Of a DNA stretch of 41,810 nt, positions 32,309 to 40,895 are shown in pieces. The DNA lies in NCBI GenBank assembly GCA_017463375.1, contig JAFTPG010000072.1, positions 1-41,810 of the forward strand. Direction: 5' to 3'. The notes under the pieces were generated by a model. That model searched no databases. It was not told where the DNA came from and saw nothing but the letters and a program-made list of their open reading frames with translations. Each line of letters starts with the position of its first letter. Position 1 is the first letter of the stretch. Source of the DNA: Ruminococcus sp. (lineage in GTDB: Bacteria > Bacillota > Clostridia > Oscillospirales > Ruminococcaceae). The position numbers were made by a program, and so were the translations under genes.

Positions 32309-33031
32309 TTATGACGGAATCATAATATGAATACAAAACATTCCGTTATCCTCGTAGATATCCACCATTCCGTTGTATTTTTCGGTGATGGTCTTAATTT
32401 GCTTAATTCCGTAACCGTGCGTGTCACTCTCCTCCTTCATGGAACGCAATTCGGGATTGTTTTCCAGCACAGATTGGTCGATTTTATTCTTGACCGTGAT
32501 GGTGTCGTAGCCGCGCTTTTTGAGAATAGACACATAGATATACTTTTCAGTCGCACGCATACTCGCCTCAATAGCATTGTCGAGCGCGTTGCTAAGTACC
32601 GCTGAAAAATCCACGCTTCCCATTTTAGCGAAGGGTAGGTTTTCAATTTCAGCCTTAAATTGAATATCATTCTGCTGCGCGTATTCGAGCTTGGAGTTAA
32701 TGATGTAATTGAGCACAGAGTTGCCGGTTTGAATATAAGAATAAACGCGGTTGAGGTTATCGAGCACAACCGACAGATAGTCCTTCGCCTCGTCAATCTC
32801 GCCGTTATTGAGGTGCGAGGCAATAACCATAATATGGTTTTTCATATCGTGCTTGAGCCTGCGCGTGTTCTCGTGCAGACGTTCAATTTCCTGCTGTTGG
32901 TTGCGGCTGTTCTGATACTCCGCCTGCAAGGCGTCATACTGATATTGCAGGTCGAGGTTTTTTGCAACCTCGACGGTATAGTCCTTTTCAAGCTTTTCGT
33001 AGTCCTCTTTCAGCTTGCTGTATCTGCTCAT
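32309..33031 (-). CDS. GHKL-domain sensor histidine kinase without membrane segments
   Basis: 240 aa. An N-terminal coiled coil (~1-55, LKEDYEKLEKDYTVEVAKNL and QAEYQNSRNQQQEIERLHEN) leads to the AgrC-type phospho-acceptor region RRLKHDMKNHIMVIASHL with His61, then the GHKL ATPase with N-box LSNALDNAIEAS and G-box HGYGIKQIKTITEKY. There is no N-terminal polytopic sensor domain, unlike AgrC/VirS, so the protein is soluble or relies on a partner. The ATGA overlap with the LytTR regulator stop argues the start is genuine rather than truncated by misreading. Confidence 0.88.
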   Translation of the reverse strand: MSRYSKLKEDYEKLEKDYTVEVAKNLDLQYQYDALQAEYQNSRNQQQEIERLHENTRRLKHDMKNHIMVIASHLNNGEIDEAKDYLSVVLDNLNRVYSYIQTGNSVLNYIINSKLEYAQQNDIQFKAEIENLPFAKMGSVDFSAVLSNALDNAIEASMRATEKYIYVSILKKRGYDTITVKNKIDQSVLENNPELRSMKEESDTHGYGIKQIKTITEKYNGMVDIYEDNGMFCIHIMIPS

Positions 33032-33729
33032 CTCATATACCTCAATATCGTTTTCTTAACGTTCTCGCGGTTCGTCCTGCCAATCGGCAAAAGCTGTTTG
33101 TTGCTCAGTTCAATATCGTCGCCTTTAATAGCAAAAATATGCTGTTGGTTGACAAGAAAGCCCTTGTGCGAGCGGATAAAGCCTTTGGGAGTAAGCTCAT
33201 TTTCAAGCGAGGTGATGGTTCCTCGAAATTTATATTGATTGTCCGTACAATGCAGATTGATGTAGTTGGATTCCGACTCAAAGTAGAGAATATCCGTAAA
33301 CGGAATCTTGAAAAAGCCCTCATTGGTTTTGAAGCTGAAATATTCGTTTCTCTTTTGCAGCTCGTCCGCAATACTCTTCACGACCGCGCCGATTTCCTCG
33401 TCAAAATGGCTTTTTCGGATAAACCCAAAGGGGTGGTATCGAAAAGACTGATACACCAACGCGTCGTGACTTGTTACAAACACAAGCAAGGTGTTCGCGT
33501 TGCTGTCAATCAAAAACTGAGCAATGTCCATTCCGCTCAGGCTTGGCATATCAATATCCAAAAACAATACATCTATTGCTCTATTCTTAATATGCTCGAC
33601 CAATTCAAACGAATTGTCCGTTTTGAAAATTTCTGCCGGACAGTTTATGCCCGCAAACGCATTCTGCACCTTACTGCAAATTTCATCAAGCACTCTTTTT
33701 TCGTCATCACAAACCGCTATTTGTATCAT
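33028..33729 (-). CDS. LytTR-family response regulator
   Basis: 233 aa. Receiver domain ~1-120 with acidic pair DDE at 8-10, phospho-acceptor Asp58 (VLFLDIDMPSLSGMDIA) and FVTSHDALVYQSFRYHPFGFIRK; LytTR DNA-binding domain ~135-233 (DILYFESESNYINLHCTD, RGTITSLENELTPKGFIRSHKGFLVN). AgrA/VirR-like. GAGGAAG precedes the ATG. First gene of the pair, possibly controlling the exporter operon just downstream; the target is inferred from position only. Confidence 0.93.
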   Translation of the reverse strand: MIQIAVCDDEKRVLDEICSKVQNAFAGINCPAEIFKTDNSFELVEHIKNRAIDVLFLDIDMPSLSGMDIAQFLIDSNANTLLVFVTSHDALVYQSFRYHPFGFIRKSHFDEEIGAVVKSIADELQKRNEYFSFKTNEGFFKIPFTDILYFESESNYINLHCTDNQYKFRGTITSLENELTPKGFIRSHKGFLVNQQHIFAIKGDDIELSNKQLLPIGRTNRENVKKTILRYMR

Positions 33730-34000
33730 ATCTTCCTCACAAATTCGTCATTTAAAATCCTGTGTTTTAAGTGTATCATAATGAAGTAAATTAATCAATT
33801 GTATTTCTATTCACAAGGAGCATTTGCTGTGGTTTATCGTCAAAATATAGAGCGTTCACAAAATTGTATGCGAAATTTGGTGTGTTTTTAACAAATATTA
33901 TATTTTAATTTCTACATCATGATTTTAGAATATATGTCGAAAAGAGTATAAAAAGTGATATAATAAAAGAAAACTTTTAATTATGTAAAAGGAAAATATT
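33730..34000. promoter_or_regulatory. AT-rich divergent intergenic region with promoter of the four-gene operon
   Basis: No gene seen. On the plus strand TATAAT lies at 33959-33964 and AAAAGGA ~8 nt before ATG 34001; no good -35 accompanies the -10. A sharp fall in G+C begins here and persists to about 39190, so the left border of the AT-rich island probably lies between 33780 and 33960. Confidence 0.5.
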
Positions 34001-35773
34001 ATGGATTTGGGTTTTGATAAAATATATCCTTTTTCTCCACGAAAAGATATAAATAAAAACAACAAAGACGAATATGAAGTTTATTCTAAATATTTAACAG
34101 CAGCATTAACAGACGACAGAATAAAAAACATCGCTATTACAGGTGATTTTGGCGTTGGGAAAAGCAGTATTTTGCGTACTTTTAGCAATTGTAATAAACT
34201 TTATCATAATCATATAAAGTTTTTTTCATTATGTGATTTTGAAAACAGAGATTCCCAATTATTGCTCAATAATAACACTCAAGTTTCTGATTCTATGGAT
34301 AAATCGTTTTGCAAAAATGAAATGATAAGAAAATTTGAAACGATTTTGTTAAACCAAATAATTTCACAAAGTAAACGAAATGACATACCCAAAAGCAGAT
34401 TATCTCTCATTCCTGAAAAAAACAAATATTCATTGTTAATAACATTGCTTATTTGTCTTGAAGTATTTTTGATAGCGTCGATTATCTTTTCGCGTAATTT
34501 AGCACATCTATTAAAAACATTTTATTTTAATTCTCCTATATCAATAAAATCCATCTTTATTTTTTTATCAATCTTTATTTTTATTATCTTGGTAGGAATA
34601 AGTGGATATTATATTATCAATCATTTTAAGATCCAAAAATTCTCTTTATCCGTATCGCACGACAATGCCAATATATCAACAGAAGCTGAAAAAAACGAGT
34701 ATCCTTTAGAACTAAATTCGCTTGAGATAGTCTATATTTTTGAAACCTTTGCAGAACATGGATGTAAAGTAGTTGTATTTGAAGATATGGATAGACTGAC
34801 AAATGATATTGCAATGGAGATTCTTTGTCAACTACGCAAACTGAATGAAAATGTAAATATTAGAAGTGCTAAACATTCAAACTGCATTAAATTCATTTAT
34901 GTACTTAATGATAGTATTATTTCTGAACTGGATGTAAAAAAATATACAGATTATACATTACCAGTTTTACCATATTTAAGTATGTTCATGTCCAATGATA
35001 AAATTCTTCGTATATTTCAAACAAATTTTTCTGATGATACCTCCACTTCTACCCCTTCCGTACAAAATCAGTCCTTGGATCTAGAGCCATTTAAAAAGTT
35101 TAAAAAAGCGTATCCAAAGCTCAACGATTACAGAATACTATATCAAATTAAAAATGAATACGAGATTTTAAAAGAAATAATTGAAATTCATGTTAATTTA
35201 GAAAATTGTCACATATCGGAAACTCAAATACTGGCTTTTACAACATGCAAAGTTTTGTTTCCAAAAGAGTATTATGAAATTCGTAATGGCAGTTGGGATT
35301 TCTTTAATATCAATAATAATGCTATTTCCGTTTTTTTCAAGGAATCTAAACTAAGTATTCCTGTAGTATTACAAATGATGGGCCAAAATCAGGAGGATAA
35401 AAAAGCGTATTATACAAATGTTTTACTTAGTAACGACACAAAATCCAAAAAGGATATTTTGGGGCATGATATTGAAGAAAAACTATGTATACAAATTTAT
35501 AATGACACAATATCTAAATCAGATACTCTTGACAAACTGCGATTCTTCAAAGATGTTTCCATTGAATTTGCTTCATATATGATTTTAGCAAAGGAAAGTC
35601 CTGCAAATGTGAAAGAATTCGCAAAAGTAATTCGTGAATTTAAAAACAATCAAATATTCTATGATATAGAAATGTCAATAACAAAAGAGAATCCCGCTCG
35701 TCTTCTGGATTTAGGAAGCAACGCTTCTGACATAAAGGATTTGTTTAAGTTATTTGAGGAAATCATAGAATAA
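34001..35773 (+). CDS. YobI-like membrane P-loop NTPase
   Basis: 590 aa. PFSPRKDINKNNKDEYEVYSKYLTAAL leads into Walker A GDFGVGKSS (48-56). Two transmembrane helices (~146-168 LLITLLICLEVFLIASIIFS; ~186-209 IFIFLSIFIFIILVGISGYY) are inserted before Walker B VVVFEDMDRL (~256-266), with KFIYVLNDSI resembling the sensor-1 strand. This layout, an NTPase split by a membrane hairpin, matches YobI-like/KAP-like NTPases. The C-terminal ~250 residues are helical and not recognised. Probably a membrane-anchored STAND-type switch or motor; no substrate is known. First gene of the AT-rich operon, G+C about a quarter to a third. Confidence 0.72.
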   Translation: MDLGFDKIYPFSPRKDINKNNKDEYEVYSKYLTAALTDDRIKNIAITGDFGVGKSSILRTFSNCNKLYHNHIKFFSLCDFENRDSQLLLNNNTQVSDSMDKSFCKNEMIRKFETILLNQIISQSKRNDIPKSRLSLIPEKNKYSLLITLLICLEVFLIASIIFSRNLAHLLKTFYFNSPISIKSIFIFLSIFIFIILVGISGYYIINHFKIQKFSLSVSHDNANISTEAEKNEYPLELNSLEIVYIFETFAEHGCKVVVFEDMDRLTNDIAMEILCQLRKLNENVNIRSAKHSNCIKFIYVLNDSIISELDVKKYTDYTLPVLPYLSMFMSNDKILRIFQTNFSDDTSTSTPSVQNQSLDLEPFKKFKKAYPKLNDYRILYQIKNEYEILKEIIEIHVNLENCHISETQILAFTTCKVLFPKEYYEIRNGSWDFFNINNNAISVFFKESKLSIPVVLQMMGQNQEDKKAYYTNVLLSNDTKSKKDILGHDIEEKLCIQIYNDTISKSDTLDKLRFFKDVSIEFASYMILAKESPANVKEFAKVIREFKNNQIFYDIEMSITKENPARLLDLGSNASDIKDLFKLFEEIIE

Positions 35774-35792
35774 TAAAGGAGTGGGATAGTTA

Positions 35793-36518
35793 TTGGAAAA
35801 ATATAAATTCCATTTAAAATGCAATAATAAAGCTCCTATTTATAAAGAAAAAATTTATAATAAAGAGAATATTCAGAGTGATGCAACAAAAATTATTAGT
35901 CAACATGATTTCTCTCTGATTCCCTGTTTTGCGATAAATTTTGGGGAATGGGAGCATGATTTTTTTAATTATATTCTCGAAACATTTCAGGAAGCCCGTT
36001 ATTATATTAATTATATTGAAAAAGGCGATACTCTTACGTGTAAAGCTAATCCCACTTTTGCAGTTATTAATTTTTCATTTGACGATATAAAAAAATGCAT
36101 AAATTATTTTCATAAAGAATGCAAAAACACAAATAATGCAATTGTCTTTATTAATATCTCATCTAACAAACCTGAGGATGATATCAACCAAATACAGCAA
36201 TTGGATCAGCACATTTGTTTCTCCCCGCTTGAAACAGGAGAAAATGTCATTACTAATTCTGACAATAATATACATAGTGCAATTATTAAACTTATTGAAA
36301 CAATCTCAAATGAATTAGAAAATGGACCAAAACAAACTGTAAGAGAACTTGATAGTGTTGCTAAATATTTTAAAAAGATATTTAAAGATGACCTAAATCA
36401 AGATATTCAACTAAATGATATCATTGAAAAATACTTAAATAACAATTCAAATATTATTTTTGAAAATCAAAAAGTAATAATAAAGAAAAATATATCTTCA
36501 AGGATTAACAATGACTAG
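35793..36518 (+). CDS. Unrecognised protein of the AT-rich operon
   Basis: 241 aa, TTG start at 35793 with AAAGGAG ~10 nt upstream; 19 nt after the NTPase gene. Alternating predicted strands and helices (FSLIPCFAINFGEW, TFAVINFSFDDIKKCINYF, NAIVFINISSNKPEDD, NIHSAIIKLIETISNELENG) suggest an alpha/beta fold. There is no transmembrane segment and no P-loop or catalytic motif I can name. The C-terminal ~70 residues are Asn/Lys/Ile-rich. Not recognised as any family. The fixed place between two ATPase genes suggests an adaptor or effector. Confidence 0.7.
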   Translation: MEKYKFHLKCNNKAPIYKEKIYNKENIQSDATKIISQHDFSLIPCFAINFGEWEHDFFNYILETFQEARYYINYIEKGDTLTCKANPTFAVINFSFDDIKKCINYFHKECKNTNNAIVFINISSNKPEDDINQIQQLDQHICFSPLETGENVITNSDNNIHSAIIKLIETISNELENGPKQTVRELDSVAKYFKKIFKDDLNQDIQLNDIIEKYLNNNSNIIFENQKVIIKKNISSRINND

Positions 36519-38226
36519 CGGAGGAAAAATGTCTTTAAAAAAATCAAATTCGATTTCACTGCAATACAACAATAGTATGCAATCTCTGGAAGCAAATAAA
36601 AACCATATGGAAAGTTCTGAAGTGTTCCGCAGTGTTTATTCTAACTATTCCATTGAAAACAATTTAATCTCTATTAATAGAGCGGAAAAATGGAATAGGA
36701 AAAATGCGGGTGGAATTCCTGTGGATTATGATTCATCATTAAACACAGCGTTTATAGACAGTTCGGATGCACATACGCTACTTATTGGCGCAACAGGATC
36801 CAAAAAAAGTAGGCTTGTGGTGATGCCTACAGTTAAAATTCTTGCAAATGTAGGCGAGAGTATGATAATTTCGGATCCAAAGGGTGAAATTTATCAGCGT
36901 ACGGGAAACGATTTGGACAAAAATGGTTATGAATTAAAGATAATTAATCTTAGAGAACCGCAACGAGGAGATTGCTGGAACTTGCTACTTATTCCATATT
37001 TAAAATATCTTGCCGGAGATATTGATAAATCCTGTGAATTATTAAATGATACTGCGATTACGTTAATGCCCTTGTCCTCCAATGATCCATACTGGGATTA
37101 TTCATCAAGAGATTTATTCATTGGATTAGCTCTACTTTTATTTAAAAAATGCAAAGAAAGCAGAGCTCCATCAAATGCGGTGAATATGCGTAATTTGCTT
37201 GATATAAGAACAAATATGTTCTATGTATCAATTACAGAAAGGATTAAACAAACGTCCTTTTGGATCGAGGCAGAGGAAGATTCATTGATTAAAAGCAAAC
37301 TTTTAGGGATTGTTTCATGTCCTAAGGATACTATGTCATGTATTTTAAGCGTTTTTGATCAATACCTCTCCTGTTTTTCTCTTAACCCGCAAATGATTGA
37401 AATGATGTCAAATTCAAATATAGATTTGAGTAGCTTTGCAACAAAAAAAACGGCTATTTTTGTTATCATGCCAGATGAAAAAACGACATATCACAAAATC
37501 GTAACTGTTTTTATAAAACAGGTATACGAATATTTGATTGATATGTCTTATAGCGAATTTAAAAATAATCATTTTCCTATACGCATTAACTTTATACTTG
37601 ACGAATTCTCATCTTTGCCCTGCATTGGCGATTTTCCCCAAATGATTTCTGCCGCCAGAAGTAGAAATATACGTTTCTTGATTGTCGTTCAAAGCAAAAA
37701 TCAACTTGTTCAAAGATATAAGGAGGAAGCGCTTACGATAATGAGTAATTGCACAAACTGGATGTTTCTATTCTCGCGAGAGCTCGATTTGCTGAAAGAA
37801 ATCAGCGAACTTGCAGGCGAAAAAAATCATTATCATGAACAGTTAATACCGATGACAAAATTACAACATTTAGACAAAAATAAAGGGGAATGTTTGATTT
37901 TTGCCAATAGGCTTTATCCCTATATTACGCATCTTCCAGATATAGATATATTTGATATGGGGAATTTTAAAATTCTTCCATTAAAAAAGCGGAATAATTA
38001 TTCAAAAAACTTCCCAACAGTAAATGAACTATTTCCAGAGAAAAATTTCAAAAACAATTCTCAAATTTATATTCAAGATAAGAATGATGGGCATAACATG
38101 TTTTCAAACGAGAATATAAATCTTGATATGAATGAATTAAAAAGAAGAATTGATGCTCGGATTGCAGAACTGGAGGCAGAAGAAACAAAATCCGACAAAG
38201 GAGGAGTTAAATTCGATGAACAGTAA
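36511..38226 (+). CDS. VirD4/TraG-like coupling ATPase lacking a membrane anchor
   Basis: 571 aa from ATG 36511 (AAGGA 6 nt upstream); ATG 36529 with GGAGG 4 nt upstream is the alternative. DAHTLLIGATGSKKSRLVVM at ~86-105 is the Walker A region of T4SS coupling proteins, but the usual GxxxxGK reads GATGSKKS, with Lys in place of Gly. GESMIISDPKGEIYQRTG follows as in VirD4. Walker B is INFILDEFSSLP (~360-371), then FLIVVQSKNQLVQRY. There is no N-terminal transmembrane segment, unlike true coupling proteins. Probably a hexameric ATPase of the HerA/FtsK-VirD4 class, perhaps docking on the YobI-like membrane protein. Overlaps the previous gene by 8 nt. Confidence 0.85.
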   Translation: MTSGGKMSLKKSNSISLQYNNSMQSLEANKNHMESSEVFRSVYSNYSIENNLISINRAEKWNRKNAGGIPVDYDSSLNTAFIDSSDAHTLLIGATGSKKSRLVVMPTVKILANVGESMIISDPKGEIYQRTGNDLDKNGYELKIINLREPQRGDCWNLLLIPYLKYLAGDIDKSCELLNDTAITLMPLSSNDPYWDYSSRDLFIGLALLLFKKCKESRAPSNAVNMRNLLDIRTNMFYVSITERIKQTSFWIEAEEDSLIKSKLLGIVSCPKDTMSCILSVFDQYLSCFSLNPQMIEMMSNSNIDLSSFATKKTAIFVIMPDEKTTYHKIVTVFIKQVYEYLIDMSYSEFKNNHFPIRINFILDEFSSLPCIGDFPQMISAARSRNIRFLIVVQSKNQLVQRYKEEALTIMSNCTNWMFLFSRELDLLKEISELAGEKNHYHEQLIPMTKLQHLDKNKGECLIFANRLYPYITHLPDIDIFDMGNFKILPLKKRNNYSKNFPTVNELFPEKNFKNNSQIYIQDKNDGHNMFSNENINLDMNELKRRIDARIAELEAEETKSDKGGVKFDEQ

Positions 38227-39187
38227 AAACGAATATAAAATCAATAGAGTCGATCAAGTTGAAAAGCTATTATCTTTGATTGACAATAATAATACAATCG
38301 ATGAAATTGATAAAGTAAACGAAAAGAATAAGGTTTTGGATGCATTATTTTCAGACACAAATAAGAAAAACGGCATTTATAATATAAATGGAAGTAGCGA
38401 TGATTTTCATAATTTATCAATTTCAGCGCTCACAATAGATGGTGACTATCAATTAGCATTCCAGGTCGCTGTGGCAGGATTGCAGTTGCATCAATTCAAT
38501 ACAGATTTACTTGCGGATGCAATAAGGTATGGGAATAAATGTCAGGATATTGACACATGCTATACCTATTTTAATACATTAAAAAAAATTGAGTACCAAA
38601 AATGGACATGGAGAGCTTTTTCTTTTTCTATAGATTTTTTATTAGAAACATTAAGTAATCTCGACTCAATTTCATTCAATTCAACTGTTTCGGAAATTGA
38701 GAAAATATCAGAAAATTATCTCAAGTATTATATAACTGATGACAGCTATTTTTGCAAGAGCAAAGTGTTTGCCAGCCAAGGAAACAGAGACGCGGAACAG
38801 AAGATTTTACAGGAAGCTTTGGAAAAAGTTACTTACTGCACCAAATGCTGGCTTAAACTTGCAGACTTATATATTGACAACGGTGATTTTAAGCATGCAA
38901 AAATATATGTAAGTTATTTGAGAAAAACGCCAAATTCAAAATCCGATGTTAATTTGGCCTACGTATATTATCTCGATGGTTTGTGCAAATTGAAAGAAAT
39001 GCTTGACAAAGACGATTATCCTGAAATAGAGGTTCGCAATGCATATAATTCATTCAAGCGAGCTCTTTTCCATCACTCCGCAAATCAAAATTTAAAGCAA
39101 AGCATCATTGATGATATTGAACAGCTTCAGTTCGAATCGTTCTACCAATGTCCATTTGATTATAAGCATATTAGTACAGCTGATTAA
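38216..39187 (+). CDS. TPR-like helical repeat protein
   Basis: 323 aa from ATG 38216 (AAAGGAGG ~11 nt upstream), overlapping the ATPase gene by 11 nt. After a charged N-terminal ~60 residues, helical hairpins repeat: LSISALTIDGDYQLAFQVAV, CYTYFNTLKKIEYQKW, EKVTYCTKCWLKLADLYIDN, DFKHAKIYVSYLRK, YYLDGLCKLKEML, NAYNSFKRALF. Spacing and small/large residue pattern are tetratricopeptide-like; two or three units are clear. No enzyme motif. Probably a scaffold or recognition subunit for the two ATPases. Last gene of the operon; the stop lies 21 nt from the convergent integrase end. Confidence 0.72.
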   Translation: MNSKNEYKINRVDQVEKLLSLIDNNNTIDEIDKVNEKNKVLDALFSDTNKKNGIYNINGSSDDFHNLSISALTIDGDYQLAFQVAVAGLQLHQFNTDLLADAIRYGNKCQDIDTCYTYFNTLKKIEYQKWTWRAFSFSIDFLLETLSNLDSISFNSTVSEIEKISENYLKYYITDDSYFCKSKVFASQGNRDAEQKILQEALEKVTYCTKCWLKLADLYIDNGDFKHAKIYVSYLRKTPNSKSDVNLAYVYYLDGLCKLKEMLDKDDYPEIEVRNAYNSFKRALFHHSANQNLKQSIIDDIEQLQFESFYQCPFDYKHISTAD

Positions 39188-39208
39188 AAACATTTGTAAT
39201 TTATTCCA

Positions 39209-40427
39209 CTACAACTCAAACCCATCCGTAATCCCATTGAGTATTTTCATATCTCTCTTGACGTAGTAGAGCTCGGTAATTTCCGAGGTGGTATGGCCGA
39301 GCAGGTCGGCTACCTGTTTCAGAGTAAGCGATTTAATGTTACCGTCTTGATCCTTCGTGCCGTTGATTAATCTGGTGGCAAAAGTATGGCGTAGGCTATG
39401 AAGGCCTTTTGTTTCTATTCCGGCCGCCTTGAGAATTCTGTAGAATCTTTTGCGAAAGTTGACGGGGCGGGTGACTTCTCCGTGCTCGTCAGGGATGAGT
39501 GGACTGTCCTCGCCGAAGTAGAATTCTTTGCGCAGGTCTATTATCATTTCGATAGCAGTGTCGTTGAGAGGGACATCGCGCTTGCTGGTAGCACTTTTGA
39601 GTTTGCCGACGATGACCTCTCTACCGCTCTCCGCAGTGACGCCATCGCGCTTGCTGACTTCTTTTACACCGCGCTGAATGTGCATGGACCCTCTGTTCCA
39701 AATCGATGTCTAAGTTGAGCAAGCCGAGGGCTTCTTCCGTTCTCATTCCCGTATTCAGCATCAGAATGTAGGCTGCCGCCTGCTGATATTTTCGCTTGCC
39801 GTTGCTGAACACGCTGAACGCTTCCGCCTTGAATTTTTCGATTTCTTCCTCCGAGAATACCGTGATGGTCTCAGTCGGAGGGAGATTTTCTTTTCCCTGG
39901 GCAGACATAAAGTTCGCTTTCTTTATCATTTCCACGTTCGCCATTGGGTTCTTCGTGATGATTTCCTGCTGATAAAGATACCTGAAATACTCGTTAAGGA
40001 GGACATAAACCTTCTTGACAGTTGTGTAAGCATAGCCCTCCGTCATCCAATAGTTGAGCAGCTTTTTGATATCGGCAGAAGTGATATCGCCGACAACCTT
40101 CTTGCCAAGTTGAGGATATATTTGATTTTTTGCAATTAATTCGGCTCTGTCGTAGGTGGTACGCTCCACCGCAGGGAACTTGAAAACCTGTAACCAATTC
40201 TGCAAGCCTTCCTCTAACGTCTTTAAAGATTCAACAGAATCATTTTTGTCTTGATTAAATTCCACGATATACTTTTTCATCTTCTTATTGACTTCCGACT
40301 TTGTAGTACCCGAGAAGCTTTTGCGTTTTCTCTCGCCGTGCTCATCAAGATACCAGACTACGCCGCCCCAACGACCGTCGGTTCTTTTAAATGCATTTCC
40401 GTTGGTAAGAATTTCTCGTTGTGACAT
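39209..40427 (-). pseudogene. int: Tyrosine-type site-specific integrase, one frameshift
   Basis: Start at 40427 (MSQREILTNGNAF; GGAG 9 nt upstream). AP2-like arm-binding and SAM-like core-binding domains are followed by the catalytic domain with Arg in LMLNTGMRTEEALGL. The frame breaks at the GG of 39686-39687: removing one base joins DIDLEQRV to MHIQRGVKEVSKRDG. The remainder holds Lys in LKSATSKRDVPL, HSLRHTFATRL, and LGHTTSEITELYYVKRD with the nucleophile Tyr. All catalytic residues survive, so only the single extra base inactivates it; a sequencing error is possible. Similar to integrases of Tn916/ICE-type elements of Firmicutes. Confidence 0.88.
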
Positions 40428-40487
40428 TGACGTCATCTCCTTTTTTCAGTACAACAATATATCACAGATTCGGTCATTTATCCAGAC

Positions 40488-40895
40488 CTAATCATTATAA
40501 TAACCATCAAGTATTTCTTCAAAATTAATGTGACCGCGTGTCCTTCGGACGTTGTTGATAGCCTCATGCCTCATTTCTTCAACCCACTCTTTCTCTACCA
40601 TATGGTTCATAGCGAGAATCCTCACCACCATCTCAAGCTGAACGGCGTAACGGAACAGTCCTTTTGAGATTGCCTTGGCGTTGTCCTCGGAGTATTTTGC
40701 GATAGCTTGTCCGAGCTTCTCGCTGACGGCAGGCTCGTTGGAACGGAGCAGATAATCGGCAATATAATTTTCAACCGCTTCCGCGAAAAATTCATTTCTC
40801 GATTTGAAATGAAATTGTTTGACCATATCGTCCGCTCGTTTTATCAAATCTTTGTCCAGATAAAGACCGATTCATTTCATATTCTCAGAATCCAT
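40488..40895 (-). pseudogene. Ribbon-helix-helix-like element protein with in-frame TGA
   Basis: From ATG 40893-40895 (GGAGG 5 nt upstream) the frame reads MDSENMK, then TGA (40872-40874), then IGLYLDKDLIKRADDMVKQF followed by HFKSRNEFFAEAVENYIADY, a ribbon-helix-helix type DNA-binding segment, and ~85 helical residues to the stop. Without the stop it would be 135 aa. TTG at 40847 could restart translation but loses the first strand of the fold. Genes like this sit between excisionase and integrase in related elements; probably a regulator of excision or transfer. Confidence 0.65.

Noticed and set aside
34001..39187. Part of a conjugation operon because of the VirD4-like gene
   Set aside because: No relaxase, VirB4-like ATPase, VirB6-like channel or lytic transglycosylase is present, and the ATPase lacks a membrane anchor. 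Conjugation is possible only if the rest lies outside the window.
40872..40874. TGA read as selenocysteine or tryptophan (recoding)
   Set aside because: Other genes in the window use TGA as a normal stop, and no selenocysteine element is apparent after this codon; nonsense mutation in a decaying element is simpler.
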